Positions 1 through 8,804 of a DNA stretch of 64,000 nucleotides are shown one piece after another (position 1 is the first letter of the stretch; each line of letters starts with the position of its first letter). The DNA lies in the NCBI GenBank assembly GCA_031551755.1, contig JAVBNE010000024.1, positions 1 through 64,000 of the forward strand, in the 5' to 3' direction. The notes under the pieces are model-generated. The model was not told the DNA's origin and did not search any database. It worked only from the letters and a program-made list of their open reading frames with translations. A program made the translations under genes and the position numbers. The stretch comes from JAVBMU01 sp031551755 (GTDB lineage: Bacteria > Actinomycetota > Actinomycetes > Actinomycetales > Cellulomonadaceae).

Positions 1-482
1 TTCGTGTCGCGCAGGAAGCCGTCGAAGGCGGCGTTCGCGGGCGATTTTTGCTGCGACTGCTGGCCTATGTGGTCGTAGGCGCTCCAGTAGTCGACCCTGG
101 TTTTGTCGAGGTAGGTGTGGTTTTTGCCGACGAGTGCGGTCTTATAGCCGCCATCGTGCGCCACCTGGAAAATGTCCTTGGTGTAGACGGCATCTTTAAG
201 GTTATGGTTCGAGCGGACGCGGGTGGCTTTCGGGAAGCGCCCGGTGATCATCGACACGCGGGCGGGGCCGCTGGCCGGGGCGGTCGTGTAGGCGCGGTCG
301 AACCACGCGCCCTGCCGCGCGAGGCTGTCCGAGAAGGGCATCGTCGGAAGCGGGTAGCCCTCCCTTTGCAACAGGTCGGCACGCAGTTGGTCAGCCATGA
401 TTATCACCATGTTGGGCTTCTGATGCGCCGAAGCGGCGAGGGCGCACACACCCAGCGCCGCCGTAATAAGCGTTCGTTCCAT
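1..482 (-). CDS. Sulfatase, N-terminal part (runs off the window)
   Basis: The minus strand reads from an ATG at 482 to the window edge. The protein begins with a short signal-like segment (ERTLITAALGVCALAASA). It continues with NMVIIMADQLRAD, the metal-binding Asp start of the alkaline-phosphatase/sulfatase fold. The motif ASGPARVSMITGR is the sulfatase signature with Ser in place of Cys (S-x-P-x-R). In this family that Ser is converted to formylglycine by an anaerobic radical-SAM maturase (anSME). It probably removes sulfate esters from host or dietary glycans in the periplasm. It lies 2 nt downstream of the ferredoxin gene, so the two look co-transcribed. Codon use and protein style are Bacteroidales-like, unlike everything right of 1.7 kb. 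The substrate cannot be judged from this part. Confidence 0.85.
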   Translation of the reverse strand, partial: MERTLITAALGVCALAASAHQKPNMVIIMADQLRADLLQREGYPLPTMPFSDSLARQGAWFDRAYTTAPASGPARVSMITGRFPKATRVRSNHNLKDAVYTKDIFQVAHDGGYKTALVGKNHTYLDKTRVDYWSAYDHIGQQSQQKSPANAAFDGFLRDT

Positions 483-484
483 TG

Positions 485-1258
485 TTACGATATAAAGGTT
501 TCGGGTTCGCGTCTCGCGGAAAATTTCTTTTGGAATTTGCGGCGGGCGATGCTGTACACTATGCCACCGAAGTAGCGCGCGTGCTGAGGGCAGACGCTGA
601 TGCAACGCGCGCACGAGATACAAAGCGCGCCGTATGTCATCTTAGGGTTTTTGGCCGGGATCGCGCCCGCAGGACAACTCTTCACACACGTTCCGCAACG
701 GTTGCAGTCGAGGTTGACGCGGGGATGCAGCGGCACCCGCCCCGGTTCGCGGTAGGGATGCGTACCCGGGACGGCGACCTCCTTCAGATCCCCCGATTCG
801 AGCCTCGCGCGGCACTCCCGGCCGAAACCCCGCGCTTTTTCAATATCCTCGTCGTCGGGACGGCCCGCGCCGACCGCCGGAAAGATCGAGTGCCGGGCGA
901 CGAAGGCCCCGGCGGCGAAGGGGATGAAACCCTGCGTGACAACTATATCGCGTAACTCCACGAGCGCGTCGTCATAGGCGCGGTTGCCGTAGACACAGAC
1001 CACGATGGCCGCCGTGCCCTTGCCGCGGAAATGCTCCAGGGCCTCTGCCGCAGGGGCGGGGATGCGCCCGGCGTAGACCGGCATCCCGAAAAGCACGGTA
1101 TCATCGGCCGTAAAATCGACATCGGCGGCAGGTGCGCCCGAAGTGACGTTGTACTCGCGCACCTCCTCCGCCCCCACTCCCCCGGCCACGGCGCGCAACA
1201 CACGCAGCGTGGTGCCCGTGGCGCTGAAAAAGACGGAGTGGACGCGGCGGGCTTGCAT
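485..1258 (-). CDS. EFR1-type flavodoxin/4Fe-4S ferredoxin fusion
   Basis: 257 residues. The N-terminal half is a flavodoxin-like domain (VHSVFFSATGTT near residue 7, FGMPVYAGRIP near 57). The C-terminal part holds two 4Fe-4S clusters, CNRCGTCVKSCP and CISCARCISVCP. This arrangement is that of EFR1-family ferredoxins, common in gut Bacteroidota and Clostridia; they are inferred to carry electrons from FMN to cytosolic partners. It starts at ATG 1258 after an AT-rich leader and ends 2 nt before the sulfatase start. An electron-donor role for a radical-SAM sulfatase maturase is conceivable but is only inference. It belongs to the Bacteroidales-like end of the window. Confidence 0.85.
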   Translation of the reverse strand: MQARRVHSVFFSATGTTLRVLRAVAGGVGAEEVREYNVTSGAPAADVDFTADDTVLFGMPVYAGRIPAPAAEALEHFRGKGTAAIVVCVYGNRAYDDALVELRDIVVTQGFIPFAAGAFVARHSIFPAVGAGRPDDEDIEKARGFGRECRARLESGDLKEVAVPGTHPYREPGRVPLHPRVNLDCNRCGTCVKSCPAGAIPAKNPKMTYGALCISCARCISVCPQHARYFGGIVYSIARRKFQKKFSARREPETFIS

Positions 1259-1419
1259 AATTATATAATTTTCAAACAGTGCAAGACAAGGCTGTGCATA
1301 GCGTGCGGTAGATTTTTACGATCGTCTGAGTATCAAACCGGAGCATACAAAAGGTATGTGAGGATTTGAACGGAAGAGGATCGTGAAAATATGCCGTGCG
1401 ATATGCGCAGCGCACCAGC

Positions 1420-3390
1420 CTATTTATTCATTGTAACGAGCAACTCTTCGTTGCTGCGCGTGTTCTCCATATGCTTCTTGATCTCCTCCATCGCCTCGAT
1501 CGGATTCATGTCGGAGAGGTAACGGCGCAGTATCCACATCTTCTGCAACGCCTCTTTGGACATCAGCATATCCTCACGGCGGGTGCCCGACGCTATGATA
1601 TCGACCGAGGGATAGATGCGCTTGTTGGCCAACCGGCGATCCAATTGCAGCTCCATGTTGCCGGTTCCCTTGAACTCCTCGAAGATCACCTCGTCCATCT
1701 TCGAGCCGGTCTCCACCAACGCCGAAGCGAGGATCGTCAAGGAGCCACCGTTCTCGATGTTCCGCGCGGCACCGAAGAAGCGCTTGGGCGGATAGAGCGC
1801 CGAGGCATCCACACCACCGGAGAGGATGCGGCCCGATGCCGGCGCCGCGAGGTTGTAGGCCCGCGACAAACGGGTCAACGAGTCGAGGAGCACCACGACG
1901 TCCTGTCCCAGCTCGACCAACCGCTTGGCCCGCTCAATGGCGAGTTCGGCGACGATCGTGTGGTCCGACGCGGGCCGGTCGAAGGTCGAGGCTATAACCT
2001 CACCCTTGACCGTACGCTCCATGTCGGTGACCTCTTCGGGACGCTCATCGACCAGCACGACCATGAGATGGACCTCAGGGTTGTTGGCCGTGATCGCGTT
2101 GGCGATCTGCTGCATGATGATCGTTTTCCCGGCCTTCGGCGGGGACACGATCAGACCACGCTGCCCCTTACCGATGGGCGCGACGATGTCGATCACGCGG
2201 GGGGTCAGGCGAGAGGCGTCAGTATTCTCCAGCCGCAACCTCTCCTGCGGGTACAGCGGAGTCAGCTTGGCGAACTCCGGTCGCTGCCGAGCCGCCTCGG
2301 GGGTCATCCCGTTCACCGAGTCCAGCCGTACGAGGGCGTTGAACTTCTGGCGCGCGCTCGACCCCTGCGATTCGCCCTCGCGGGGTTGCCGGACGGCACC
2401 GATCACCGCATCACCCCGGCGCAAGCCGGCCTTCTTGACCTGACCGAGCGAAACATAGACGTCACCCGGTCCGGGCAGGTAGCCGCTGGTGCGAACGAAC
2501 GCGTAGTTGTCGAGGATGTCGACGATCCCGGCGACAGGCAACAACACGTCGTCCTCGGAGACCTCGATATCGTCCAGGCCCGAGAGATCCGGTCCCTGGC
2601 CACGACCGCGACGTTTGCGGTCGCGGTCACGCCCCCGATCCCGTCCGCGGCGACGGCGGCCGCTGCGATCGTCGTCCTCCTGGCGCGGGCCACGTGAAGC
2701 GCCCTGCTGCGACGGACCCTGACGTGGCCGGTCACCGCCTTGACGGTCGGCACGTTCGGTCCGCGAACCCTCGCCGCGGGAGTTGTCGTCGGTCGAACCG
2801 GATTCGTTCTGGCGCGGCGCGCCCGCGCTGCGGCCCGCGCGGCGCGAGCCCGATTCCGGGCCGGTCACCAACCCGACCGCCGCAGCGGCCCGCGCGGCGC
2901 GGTCGTCGGAAGTCTCACCGGGTGCGAGTCGCACCTCGTGCCCGCCCCCCCGGGTCACCGTCTCGTCGAGCGCGGCAGCCACTGCGGCTGCGGCGTCCAT
3001 CCGAGAGTCCTGACCCCGGCGCGGCGTGCGTTCCCGCGCGGGACGCTCGGTCTGCTCGGCCGACGGACCGCCGTCGGCGACGTCGGTCCGCTCGGCACGG
3101 TCTGTCCGGGCGGGGCGCTCCGCGCGCACAGGTGCCGCGTCGGTGACCGGTGCCGTCTGCGGCTCGGCGCCTAGGCCCGCTCGCGGGGCTGCACGGCCCG
3201 CACTGGACTGGCCGGTCTGAGCCCGGATGGCGTCGACAAGATCGCTCTTGCGCATCTTGGACGTGCCCTTCACGCCGAGCTGCGAGGCCAGCGCCTGTAG
3301 CTCCGGCAGGCGCAGGGCGCCCAATGTCCCAGTACGTGCGGGACCGGCGGCGGATGACGCCGTGCCGCCGATGTCGATGGTGTCTGTCAC
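1420..3390 (-). CDS. rho: Transcription termination factor Rho (apparent chimera at its C-terminus)
   Basis: 656 residues from a GTG at 3390 with a GGGAAGGG ribosome site upstream; an in-frame extension to 3510 is not needed. Order: Rho_N SAP-like domain (about 20-55), a long Arg/Asp/Gly-rich linker typical of actinobacterial Rho, a cold-shock RNA-binding domain (GIVDILDNYAFVRTSGYL), then the hexameric RNA-dependent ATPase with Walker A PPKAGKT and the Q-loop region. It ends transcription of untranslated RNA. Most of the ATPase domain is actinobacterial. From about residue 575 on, the sequence (LDRRLANKRIYPSV, WILRRYLSDMNPIEAM, EELLVTMNK) looks like Bacteroidota Rho, and ATA codons appear. 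The true actinobacterial 3' end is therefore probably missing. It follows thrB as in many Actinomycetota. Confidence 0.92.
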   Translation of the reverse strand: MTDTIDIGGTASSAAGPARTGTLGALRLPELQALASQLGVKGTSKMRKSDLVDAIRAQTGQSSAGRAAPRAGLGAEPQTAPVTDAAPVRAERPARTDRAERTDVADGGPSAEQTERPARERTPRRGQDSRMDAAAAVAAALDETVTRGGGHEVRLAPGETSDDRAARAAAAVGLVTGPESGSRRAGRSAGAPRQNESGSTDDNSRGEGSRTERADRQGGDRPRQGPSQQGASRGPRQEDDDRSGRRRRGRDRGRDRDRKRRGRGQGPDLSGLDDIEVSEDDVLLPVAGIVDILDNYAFVRTSGYLPGPGDVYVSLGQVKKAGLRRGDAVIGAVRQPREGESQGSSARQKFNALVRLDSVNGMTPEAARQRPEFAKLTPLYPQERLRLENTDASRLTPRVIDIVAPIGKGQRGLIVSPPKAGKTIIMQQIANAITANNPEVHLMVVLVDERPEEVTDMERTVKGEVIASTFDRPASDHTIVAELAIERAKRLVELGQDVVVLLDSLTRLSRAYNLAAPASGRILSGGVDASALYPPKRFFGAARNIENGGSLTILASALVETGSKMDEVIFEEFKGTGNMELQLDRRLANKRIYPSVDIIASGTRREDMLMSKEALQKMWILRRYLSDMNPIEAMEEIKKHMENTRSNEELLVTMNK

Positions 3391-3697
3391 GAAGGACCCT
3401 TCCCCTCGTATGTGCCCGCCGCTACATGAGCGGGCTGCAGGTGGTCGCGACTCCCCGCCGAACGGCAGGAGCGCATGTGTTGCCGCACGTCGGTGGTACG
3501 ACGACGTCATCAGACGTGGGCTGGATTGCCTTCTCTCGGGGACTGCGTGACGGCGGACGTCTCAATCAAGTCGACGAGGGCCGACTGATACCACCCAGAC
3601 TCTTACCACCCACACGGCCGTGATCCACGGTTCCCCGAGAGGACAGAAGGCTGAGGTCAGTCTAGCACCGCACGGTTTGAACGCCCGCCCAGAAGTC
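3391..3697. other. Intergenic region between thrB and rho
   Basis: About 307 bp without a supported gene. It should hold the rho leader and promoter (transcription leftwards). I see no strong promoter match, no riboswitch motif and no convincing terminator for thrB; the open frames here are continuations of shadows opposite rho. Confidence 0.5.
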
Positions 3698-4651
3698 CTA
3701 GCTGCGCCGCGAACCGCTGGTCAGCCGTTCCGCGACCGCACCTTGGGTGTCCACTCCGGGCCGGATAATCGCCCAGTCACGGGCGCCGCCGAAGAGATCG
3801 ACGAAGGCCGCCTCCAAGCGATCGCGCTCCGCTGCGGTCGTGAACACCAGCACCGTCGGGCCTGCGCCGGAAACCACCGCCGCCAACCCCTGCGTGCGCA
3901 GTGCCAGCACCACCTGCGCCGACGCTGTCATCACCGAGGCACGGTAGTCCTGGTGCAACCGATCAGCGGTGGCCTCCCACAGGAGTTCGGGCCGCCGGGT
4001 CAATGCCTCGATCAGCAAAGCGCTGCGGCCGGCGTTGAACGCGGCATCGGCGTGGGGCACCATGGCCGGCAGGACGCCTCGGGCGTGGCTCGTGGCCAGC
4101 CGCGCCACGGGTACCAACGCGGTGACCTCGATTCGCGGGTCCACCTCCAACCGCACTGCGGTCGCGCCCTGGCGGCCCGGCACCTCCGACTCCCAGGCGA
4201 TCGTCGCCCCCCCGAGGATCGCGGGCGCCGCATTGTCGGGGTGGCCCTCGAAGTCCGTGGCGATACGCAACGCGGTCTGGTCGTCGAGCGCGGCCGGGTC
4301 AGCCACCAGGGCACGGGCGGCCATGATGCCGGCCACCACCGCGGCGGCAGAGGAGCCCAACCCACGTCCGTGCGGGATCCGGTTCTCGCAGTACAGCTCG
4401 AGTCCCGTCTGGGGTGCCCCCACCGTTTCCAGCGCGGCCCGTAGAGCACGGACGACCAAGTGGCTGGCATCGCTGGGCACCTCACCGGCACCCTCACCGC
4501 TCACGTGAACCACGACGTCGTTGTTGGCCAGCGCACGGACCTCGACGAGGTCGTAGCGACCCAAGGCCAGGCCCAGGGCGTCAAAACCCGGCCCAAGGTT
4601 GGCCGAGGTGGCCGGCACTCGGACACGCACGCGGTCCGCTCCTAGTTGCAT
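3698..4651 (-). CDS. thrB: Homoserine kinase
   Basis: 317 residues from ATG 4651 (MQLGADRVRVRVPATSANLGPG). It phosphorylates homoserine with ATP to O-phosphohomoserine, the substrate of ThrC. It is a GHMP kinase: N-terminal substrate motif PATSANLGPGFDALG, the ATP-binding glycine/serine loop HGRGLGSSAAA near residue 95, and a C-terminal GAGPTVLVF motif. A longer frame reaching 4738 overlaps thrC and is rejected. The start lies 4 nt after the thrC stop, so hom-thrC-thrB are one operon and likely translationally coupled. Confidence 0.96.
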   Translation of the reverse strand: MQLGADRVRVRVPATSANLGPGFDALGLALGRYDLVEVRALANNDVVVHVSGEGAGEVPSDASHLVVRALRAALETVGAPQTGLELYCENRIPHGRGLGSSAAAVVAGIMAARALVADPAALDDQTALRIATDFEGHPDNAAPAILGGATIAWESEVPGRQGATAVRLEVDPRIEVTALVPVARLATSHARGVLPAMVPHADAAFNAGRSALLIEALTRRPELLWEATADRLHQDYRASVMTASAQVVLALRTQGLAAVVSGAGPTVLVFTTAAERDRLEAAFVDLFGGARDWAIIRPGVDTQGAVAERLTSGSRRS

Positions 4652-4655
4652 GGTG

Positions 4656-5747
4656 TTATCGCAGGTCGAGGGCGCCCGCGATGGACACCACGTCGGTCCC
4701 CACCCGTGCCGGGGTGACTTCGGCGCCATCGGACCCACGCAAGGCCCATTGCGGGTCCTTCAGCCCGTGGCCGGTGACGGTGACCACGATCCGCGCGCCG
4801 GCCGGGACCAATCCCCGTTCGGCCCGCGCCAGGATGCCGGCGACTCCCGCGGCGGAGGCTGGCTCGACGAAGACCCCGACCTCGGCGGACAGAATGCGGT
4901 GCGCGGCCAGGATCTGGTCGTCGGTGACTGCCTCGATCACGCCGTCCGACTGGTCCCGTGCAGTCTCCGCCTGTTGCCAGGACGCCGGGTTTCCAATGCG
5001 GATGGCGGTGGCGATCGTCTCCGGCTCGGTCACCGGGTGACCGTTGACGATGGGCGCGGCGCCGGCCGCCTGGAAACCCCACATCTGCGGGGTGCGGGTC
5101 GCGACCGCGGTGTGCGAGGCACCGGCGTCCAAACCGGCGTACTCGCGGAAACCCTTCCAGTAGGCGGTGATGTTGCCCGCGTTCCCCACCGGCAGAGCGT
5201 GAATGTCCGGGGCGTCACCGAGAGCGTCCACGATTTCGAAGGCGCCGGTCTTCTGGCCCTCGATCCGGTCAGGGTTCACCGAGTTCACCAACTCGACGGG
5301 ATAGACCTCGGCGAGTTTGCGGGCCGCCACCAGGCAGTCGTCGAAGTTGCCGTCCACCTGCAGCAACCGGGCGCCGTGGGCGATCGCCTGACTGAGCTTG
5401 CCCATCGCGATCTTGCCGTCCGGCACGAGCACGGCGCAGAGCATCCCGGCGCGGGTCGCGTAGGCGGCAGCGGAGGCCGAGGTGTTCCCCGTCGACGCGC
5501 AAACGACCGCTTTCGCACGCCGGGCGGCGGCCGCCGAGATCGCAGTTGTCATCCCCCTGTCCTTGAAGGAACCTGTCGGGTTCATTCCCTCGACCTTGAC
5601 GAAGACCTGCGCTCCCGTGCGTTCTGAGAGTGCGGGTGCCTCCACCAACGGTGTGCCACCTTCCCCCAGGGTCACCACGCGCTGGGCGACGTGGGCAGGA
5701 AGGCGATCGGCGTACTCGGCGATAATGCCGCGCCACTGATGTGCCAC
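4656..5747 (-). CDS. thrC: Threonine synthase
   Basis: 363 residues from a GTG at 5747 (VAHQWRGIIAEYADRLP). PLP enzyme turning O-phosphohomoserine into threonine. The PLP lysine is Lys62 in NPTGSFKDRGM, and the phosphate-binding loop is GNAGNITAYW. Length and N-terminus match the short actinobacterial ThrC class. The 510-residue in-frame version would run deep into hom, so the start 4 nt after the hom stop is preferred. Middle gene of the hom-thrC-thrB operon. Confidence 0.96.
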   Translation of the reverse strand: MAHQWRGIIAEYADRLPAHVAQRVVTLGEGGTPLVEAPALSERTGAQVFVKVEGMNPTGSFKDRGMTTAISAAAARRAKAVVCASTGNTSASAAAYATRAGMLCAVLVPDGKIAMGKLSQAIAHGARLLQVDGNFDDCLVAARKLAEVYPVELVNSVNPDRIEGQKTGAFEIVDALGDAPDIHALPVGNAGNITAYWKGFREYAGLDAGASHTAVATRTPQMWGFQAAGAAPIVNGHPVTEPETIATAIRIGNPASWQQAETARDQSDGVIEAVTDDQILAAHRILSAEVGVFVEPASAAGVAGILARAERGLVPAGARIVVTVTGHGLKDPQWALRGSDGAEVTPARVGTDVVSIAGALDLR

Positions 5748-5751
5748 GAGG

Positions 5752-7056
5752 TCAGGCTCCTTCGACTCGAATGACGGACACGACGGTCCGGACGACATCC
5801 AGTTCTTCGATCTGGGCGAGGGCCGTGTCCAGACCACTGGCAGGTGCGCTGTATGAGGCAATGACGAGTTCGGCCCGCTCATCGGGACCGTCCCCGGCGG
5901 GTTGGTGGACGGCGTCGATGGAAATGCCGTTCTCACCGAGGATCGCGGCGACCCGGGCCAGCACGCCGAGTTTGTCGTCGACGAGCATCCGGATCTGCAG
6001 CCGGGTGGTGACTCCTTCCCACGGCGCGAGGACGGGCAGGGCAGCGTAGCTGGACTCCTGAGGACCCTTGCCACCGAGTACCCGATGCCTGGCCGCGGAC
6101 ACGATGTCGCCGAGGACGGCCGACGCCGTCGGCGCCCCGCCCGCGCCACGGCCATAGAACATGAGTTCACCCGCGTTGAGCGCCTCAACGAAGACCGCGT
6201 TGAAGGACCCGTGCACCCCGGCCAGTGGGTGGCTCACGGGCAGCAGGGCCGGGTGCACCCGCACGCTGACACCCGCCGGCAGGCGTTCGGCGACCGCCAG
6301 GAGCTTGACGACCTGTCCCGTGCGCTTGGCCCAAGCGATGTCTTCGCTGGTCAGAGACATGATGCCCTCGACGGCGACGTCGGACATCCGGACCCTGGTG
6401 TGGAAGGCAAGGCTCGCGAGGATGGCGGCCTTGGCGGCGGCGTCGTGTCCCTCGACGTCGGCGGTCGGGTCGGCCTCGGCGAACCCGGCGGCCTGGGCCT
6501 CGGCGAGCGCCTCCGGCAGGCTCGCGCCCGTGGTCATCATCTGGTCGAGGATGTAGTTGGTGGTGCCGTTCACGATCCCGAGGATCCGCTGCACGTGGTC
6601 ACCGGCCAACGACTCACGCACGGGCCGCACGATCGGGATCGCCCCGGCGACGGCCGCCTCGAAGTAGATGTCCACTCCGGCGTCGTCGGCCGCCTTGTAG
6701 AGCGTGGGACCGTCGGCGGCGAGCAGGGCCTTGTTCGCGGTGATGACGGCCGCGCCGGCGCCGATCGCCCGCAAGAGCAGTGTTCGAGCGGGTTCGATGC
6801 CCCCCATGACCTCGATGACGATGTCCGCGCCGTCGATCAGCGACTCGGCGTCGGTGGTGAGCAACGCGGGGTCGATCACCGCATCACGGGGCGTGGTGAC
6901 GTCCCTAACCGCAATGCCGGACAGTTCAAGTGGCGCACCCACACGGGCGGCGAGGTCGTCGGCCTGCTCCGTGAGCATGCGCGCGACCTGCGTCCCGACG
7001 ACGCCGCAACCGAGCAATGCGACTTTGAGCGGACGGTGGGCGGGGGCGTTGGTCAT
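5752..7056 (-). CDS. hom: Homoserine dehydrogenase
   Basis: 434 residues. It reduces aspartate semialdehyde to homoserine, the branch to threonine and methionine. The NAD(P)-binding motif VALLGCGVVGTQV lies at about 12-24, the catalytic region is NGTTNYILDQM and GFAEADPTADVEGHDAAAK, and a C-terminal ACT domain starts near 355 (RLQIRMLVDDKLGVLARVA). In this family the ACT domain mediates threonine feedback inhibition. ATG at 7056. First gene of hom-thrC-thrB. In relatives lysA usually sits just upstream; here a plus-strand surface-protein gene has separated them. Confidence 0.96.
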   Translation of the reverse strand: MTNAPAHRPLKVALLGCGVVGTQVARMLTEQADDLAARVGAPLELSGIAVRDVTTPRDAVIDPALLTTDAESLIDGADIVIEVMGGIEPARTLLLRAIGAGAAVITANKALLAADGPTLYKAADDAGVDIYFEAAVAGAIPIVRPVRESLAGDHVQRILGIVNGTTNYILDQMMTTGASLPEALAEAQAAGFAEADPTADVEGHDAAAKAAILASLAFHTRVRMSDVAVEGIMSLTSEDIAWAKRTGQVVKLLAVAERLPAGVSVRVHPALLPVSHPLAGVHGSFNAVFVEALNAGELMFYGRGAGGAPTASAVLGDIVSAARHRVLGGKGPQESSYAALPVLAPWEGVTTRLQIRMLVDDKLGVLARVAAILGENGISIDAVHQPAGDGPDERAELVIASYSAPASGLDTALAQIEELDVVRTVVSVIRVEGA

Positions 7057-7387
7057 GGCGGCCTTCGAGACGATCCGGTCGGGAGTTGCAGCACTGCTCC
7101 AGGCAGCGCGGGCGGCTTCAGGATACGGGAGCCGGAACGCGAGGAGCTCTCATGGCCTCGAACAAAGTCAGCGGCCGCGCCGGCGATCTCGACTAAGACA
7201 TCCGCGAGCCAAGGCCAACTAGACAGCCGACCAGGACTACAAAGCCGACTGCACTAGGTCAAGACAGCTATCTAATACGCAGTGGCGAAGGCCACAGCGC
7301 ATTCGCATACGAGAGCCCTCCGCTCGTGCGTGACAAGGACGTTGAGCATCCCACTCGCTGAACCTGACATGAAGAATGGGGCTTTTG
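7057..7387. other. Intergenic region between hom and the thioester surface protein
   Basis: About 330 bp between divergent genes, so it must hold both promoters. A 14-codon plus-strand frame, ATG 7152 to TAA 7196, follows a GAGGAG ribosome-site-like sequence; nothing else supports it as a gene. Base composition is less GC-rich than the flanks. No clear -35/-10 pair, palindrome or terminator was found. Confidence 0.4.
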
Positions 7388-8803
7388 ATGAATTTACGCA
7401 CCTTTGCCACTACCGCCGCCGCCCTTGCCATCCTCGGCACCAGCATGAGCGCTGCCAGCGCGGAACCTGGAGACGACGGGACGCTCATCGGCACGGAACA
7501 GTACGCAGCCGGATACTGGCGCCTCGGCCCCGGCGAACGACCGACAGACACCACGCGAGACTGGTCCTACATCGGCGCGGCGCTCCCAATCGCGTGCTCG
7601 GAGATTATCGGCGACACCGGACGCCACAGCGCATACGCCTCTGAGGTCGTGCCCTCCGGCCAGGATCACTGGCTGACGGCGGCGACCGAGACCTCGACCG
7701 TGCCCGCCACTCTTTACTCCACCACCGGCCTCCAAGCGGTGCTTGCCGCCGGCTATCAGGGTAGATGCGGTATTTACTCGACCTACAACGGTATGGATTC
7801 CGCCGTCATGGACTCCTTCCCGACACCGGATCAGATCATGGCCAGCGGACAGGAAGCCAGGGCACTCCTCGGCCTGCAACCGGCCCAGTCCTACACCGCG
7901 AACGCCGCCCGGTCCGACATTGCGAGCGCATACGCCGCAACCCAACTTGCGGCCTGGTATTTCGGCGAGGGCCACGATGTCATGGCCGAGTTCTTCACCG
8001 TGGCCTCAGACGGTTCCGTCGGCTACTCGGATCTCATGTTGTCGTACATCGCACCAGGTGAGGGCATACCCTCCCGCTGGGGAGACTCACCTGACGGCGG
8101 GCACCCCCTCTCCGTCGAGTTCGCGAAGCATCTGATCGAGGTCGGGCTGCAAGCCCAGGCTGCCGAGGCCAAGATGCCGACCATCTCGCTCGGCACAGCT
8201 ACCCGCACATCCGACGGCAGCGCCGACTACCCCGCAACGATCACAGCGCCCACGGACGGCACCTATGCGGTGACCCTCGCCATGGCCGACGGCACTGCGG
8301 TCCCCTCAGGTGTCGCACTGGTCGATTCCGCGGGCAACCCCGTCACGGTGGCGAGCAATGGCCACGCCGTGCACGTGCGGGTTGGCGCGGGCGTCAAGGC
8401 CGCGGCACTCAAAGGCCTCACAGTGGTCGCCTCGGCCTCCGGTACCACCGCAGGTGCCCCAACTCTCTGGGACGCCAAGGCCGAAATCACCAGCCAGGGC
8501 GACCTCAACGGCGTCTACGACCGCACAGTCGTCAGTGCCGGCGTCAGCCCTACGCCGACAACGCTTGTCGCCAAGGCCCCGCTCACTCTGCTGGCCGACA
8601 CCACGCCGACTCCCATCACACCGGTCAGCCCTGCCTCCACGCCATCGACCACACCCGTTCAGACGCCTGCGGATCCAGCCCGAACAGGCACCTCGGATCA
8701 GCTGGCGGTCACCGGTTCCGACACGCTCCTGCTCGGTGGTGGCGCGCTGATCCTCGCGATCGTGGGAACTGGCTTGGTGATCGCCCGACGCCGCTCCGCC
8801 TGA
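7388..8803 (+). CDS. Thioester-domain (TQXA) cell-wall-anchored surface protein, LAxTG
   Basis: 471 residues from ATG 7388, which has GGGG 6 nt upstream; an in-frame ATG at 7376 lacks a ribosome site. Order: signal peptide to about residue 25 (AASA cleavage), a thioester-type domain with Cys70 and the TQLA motif at 185-188 (YAATQLAAWYF), a beta-rich stalk (about 210-390), a Pro/Thr-rich wall-spanning stretch, then LAVTG, a hydrophobic helix and RRR, the class E sortase signal. In characterised thioester domains a Cys-Gln thioester bonds covalently to host or surface ligands, so an adhesin role is likely. The gene points opposite to its housekeeping neighbours and splits the usual lysA-hom junction, suggesting insertion. 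No sortase gene is in this window. Confidence 0.8.
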   Translation: MNLRTFATTAAALAILGTSMSAASAEPGDDGTLIGTEQYAAGYWRLGPGERPTDTTRDWSYIGAALPIACSEIIGDTGRHSAYASEVVPSGQDHWLTAATETSTVPATLYSTTGLQAVLAAGYQGRCGIYSTYNGMDSAVMDSFPTPDQIMASGQEARALLGLQPAQSYTANAARSDIASAYAATQLAAWYFGEGHDVMAEFFTVASDGSVGYSDLMLSYIAPGEGIPSRWGDSPDGGHPLSVEFAKHLIEVGLQAQAAEAKMPTISLGTATRTSDGSADYPATITAPTDGTYAVTLAMADGTAVPSGVALVDSAGNPVTVASNGHAVHVRVGAGVKAAALKGLTVVASASGTTAGAPTLWDAKAEITSQGDLNGVYDRTVVSAGVSPTPTTLVAKAPLTLLADTTPTPITPVSPASTPSTTPVQTPADPARTGTSDQLAVTGSDTLLLGGGALILAIVGTGLVIARRRSA

Positions 8804-8804
8804 C

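Noticed and set aside
1..1640. Horizontal transfer island as the explanation of the Bacteroidales-like end
   Set aside because: Rho itself switches type in frame within a conserved block and there are no mobility genes or attachment sites; an assembly join is simpler.
1396..2697. 433-codon plus-strand frame opposite rho
   Set aside because: Complementary to the rho ATPase domain; no recognisable protein features.
5748..6188. N-terminal extension of threonine synthase
   Set aside because: It overlaps hom in another frame; the start at 5747 gives the usual family length and operon spacing.
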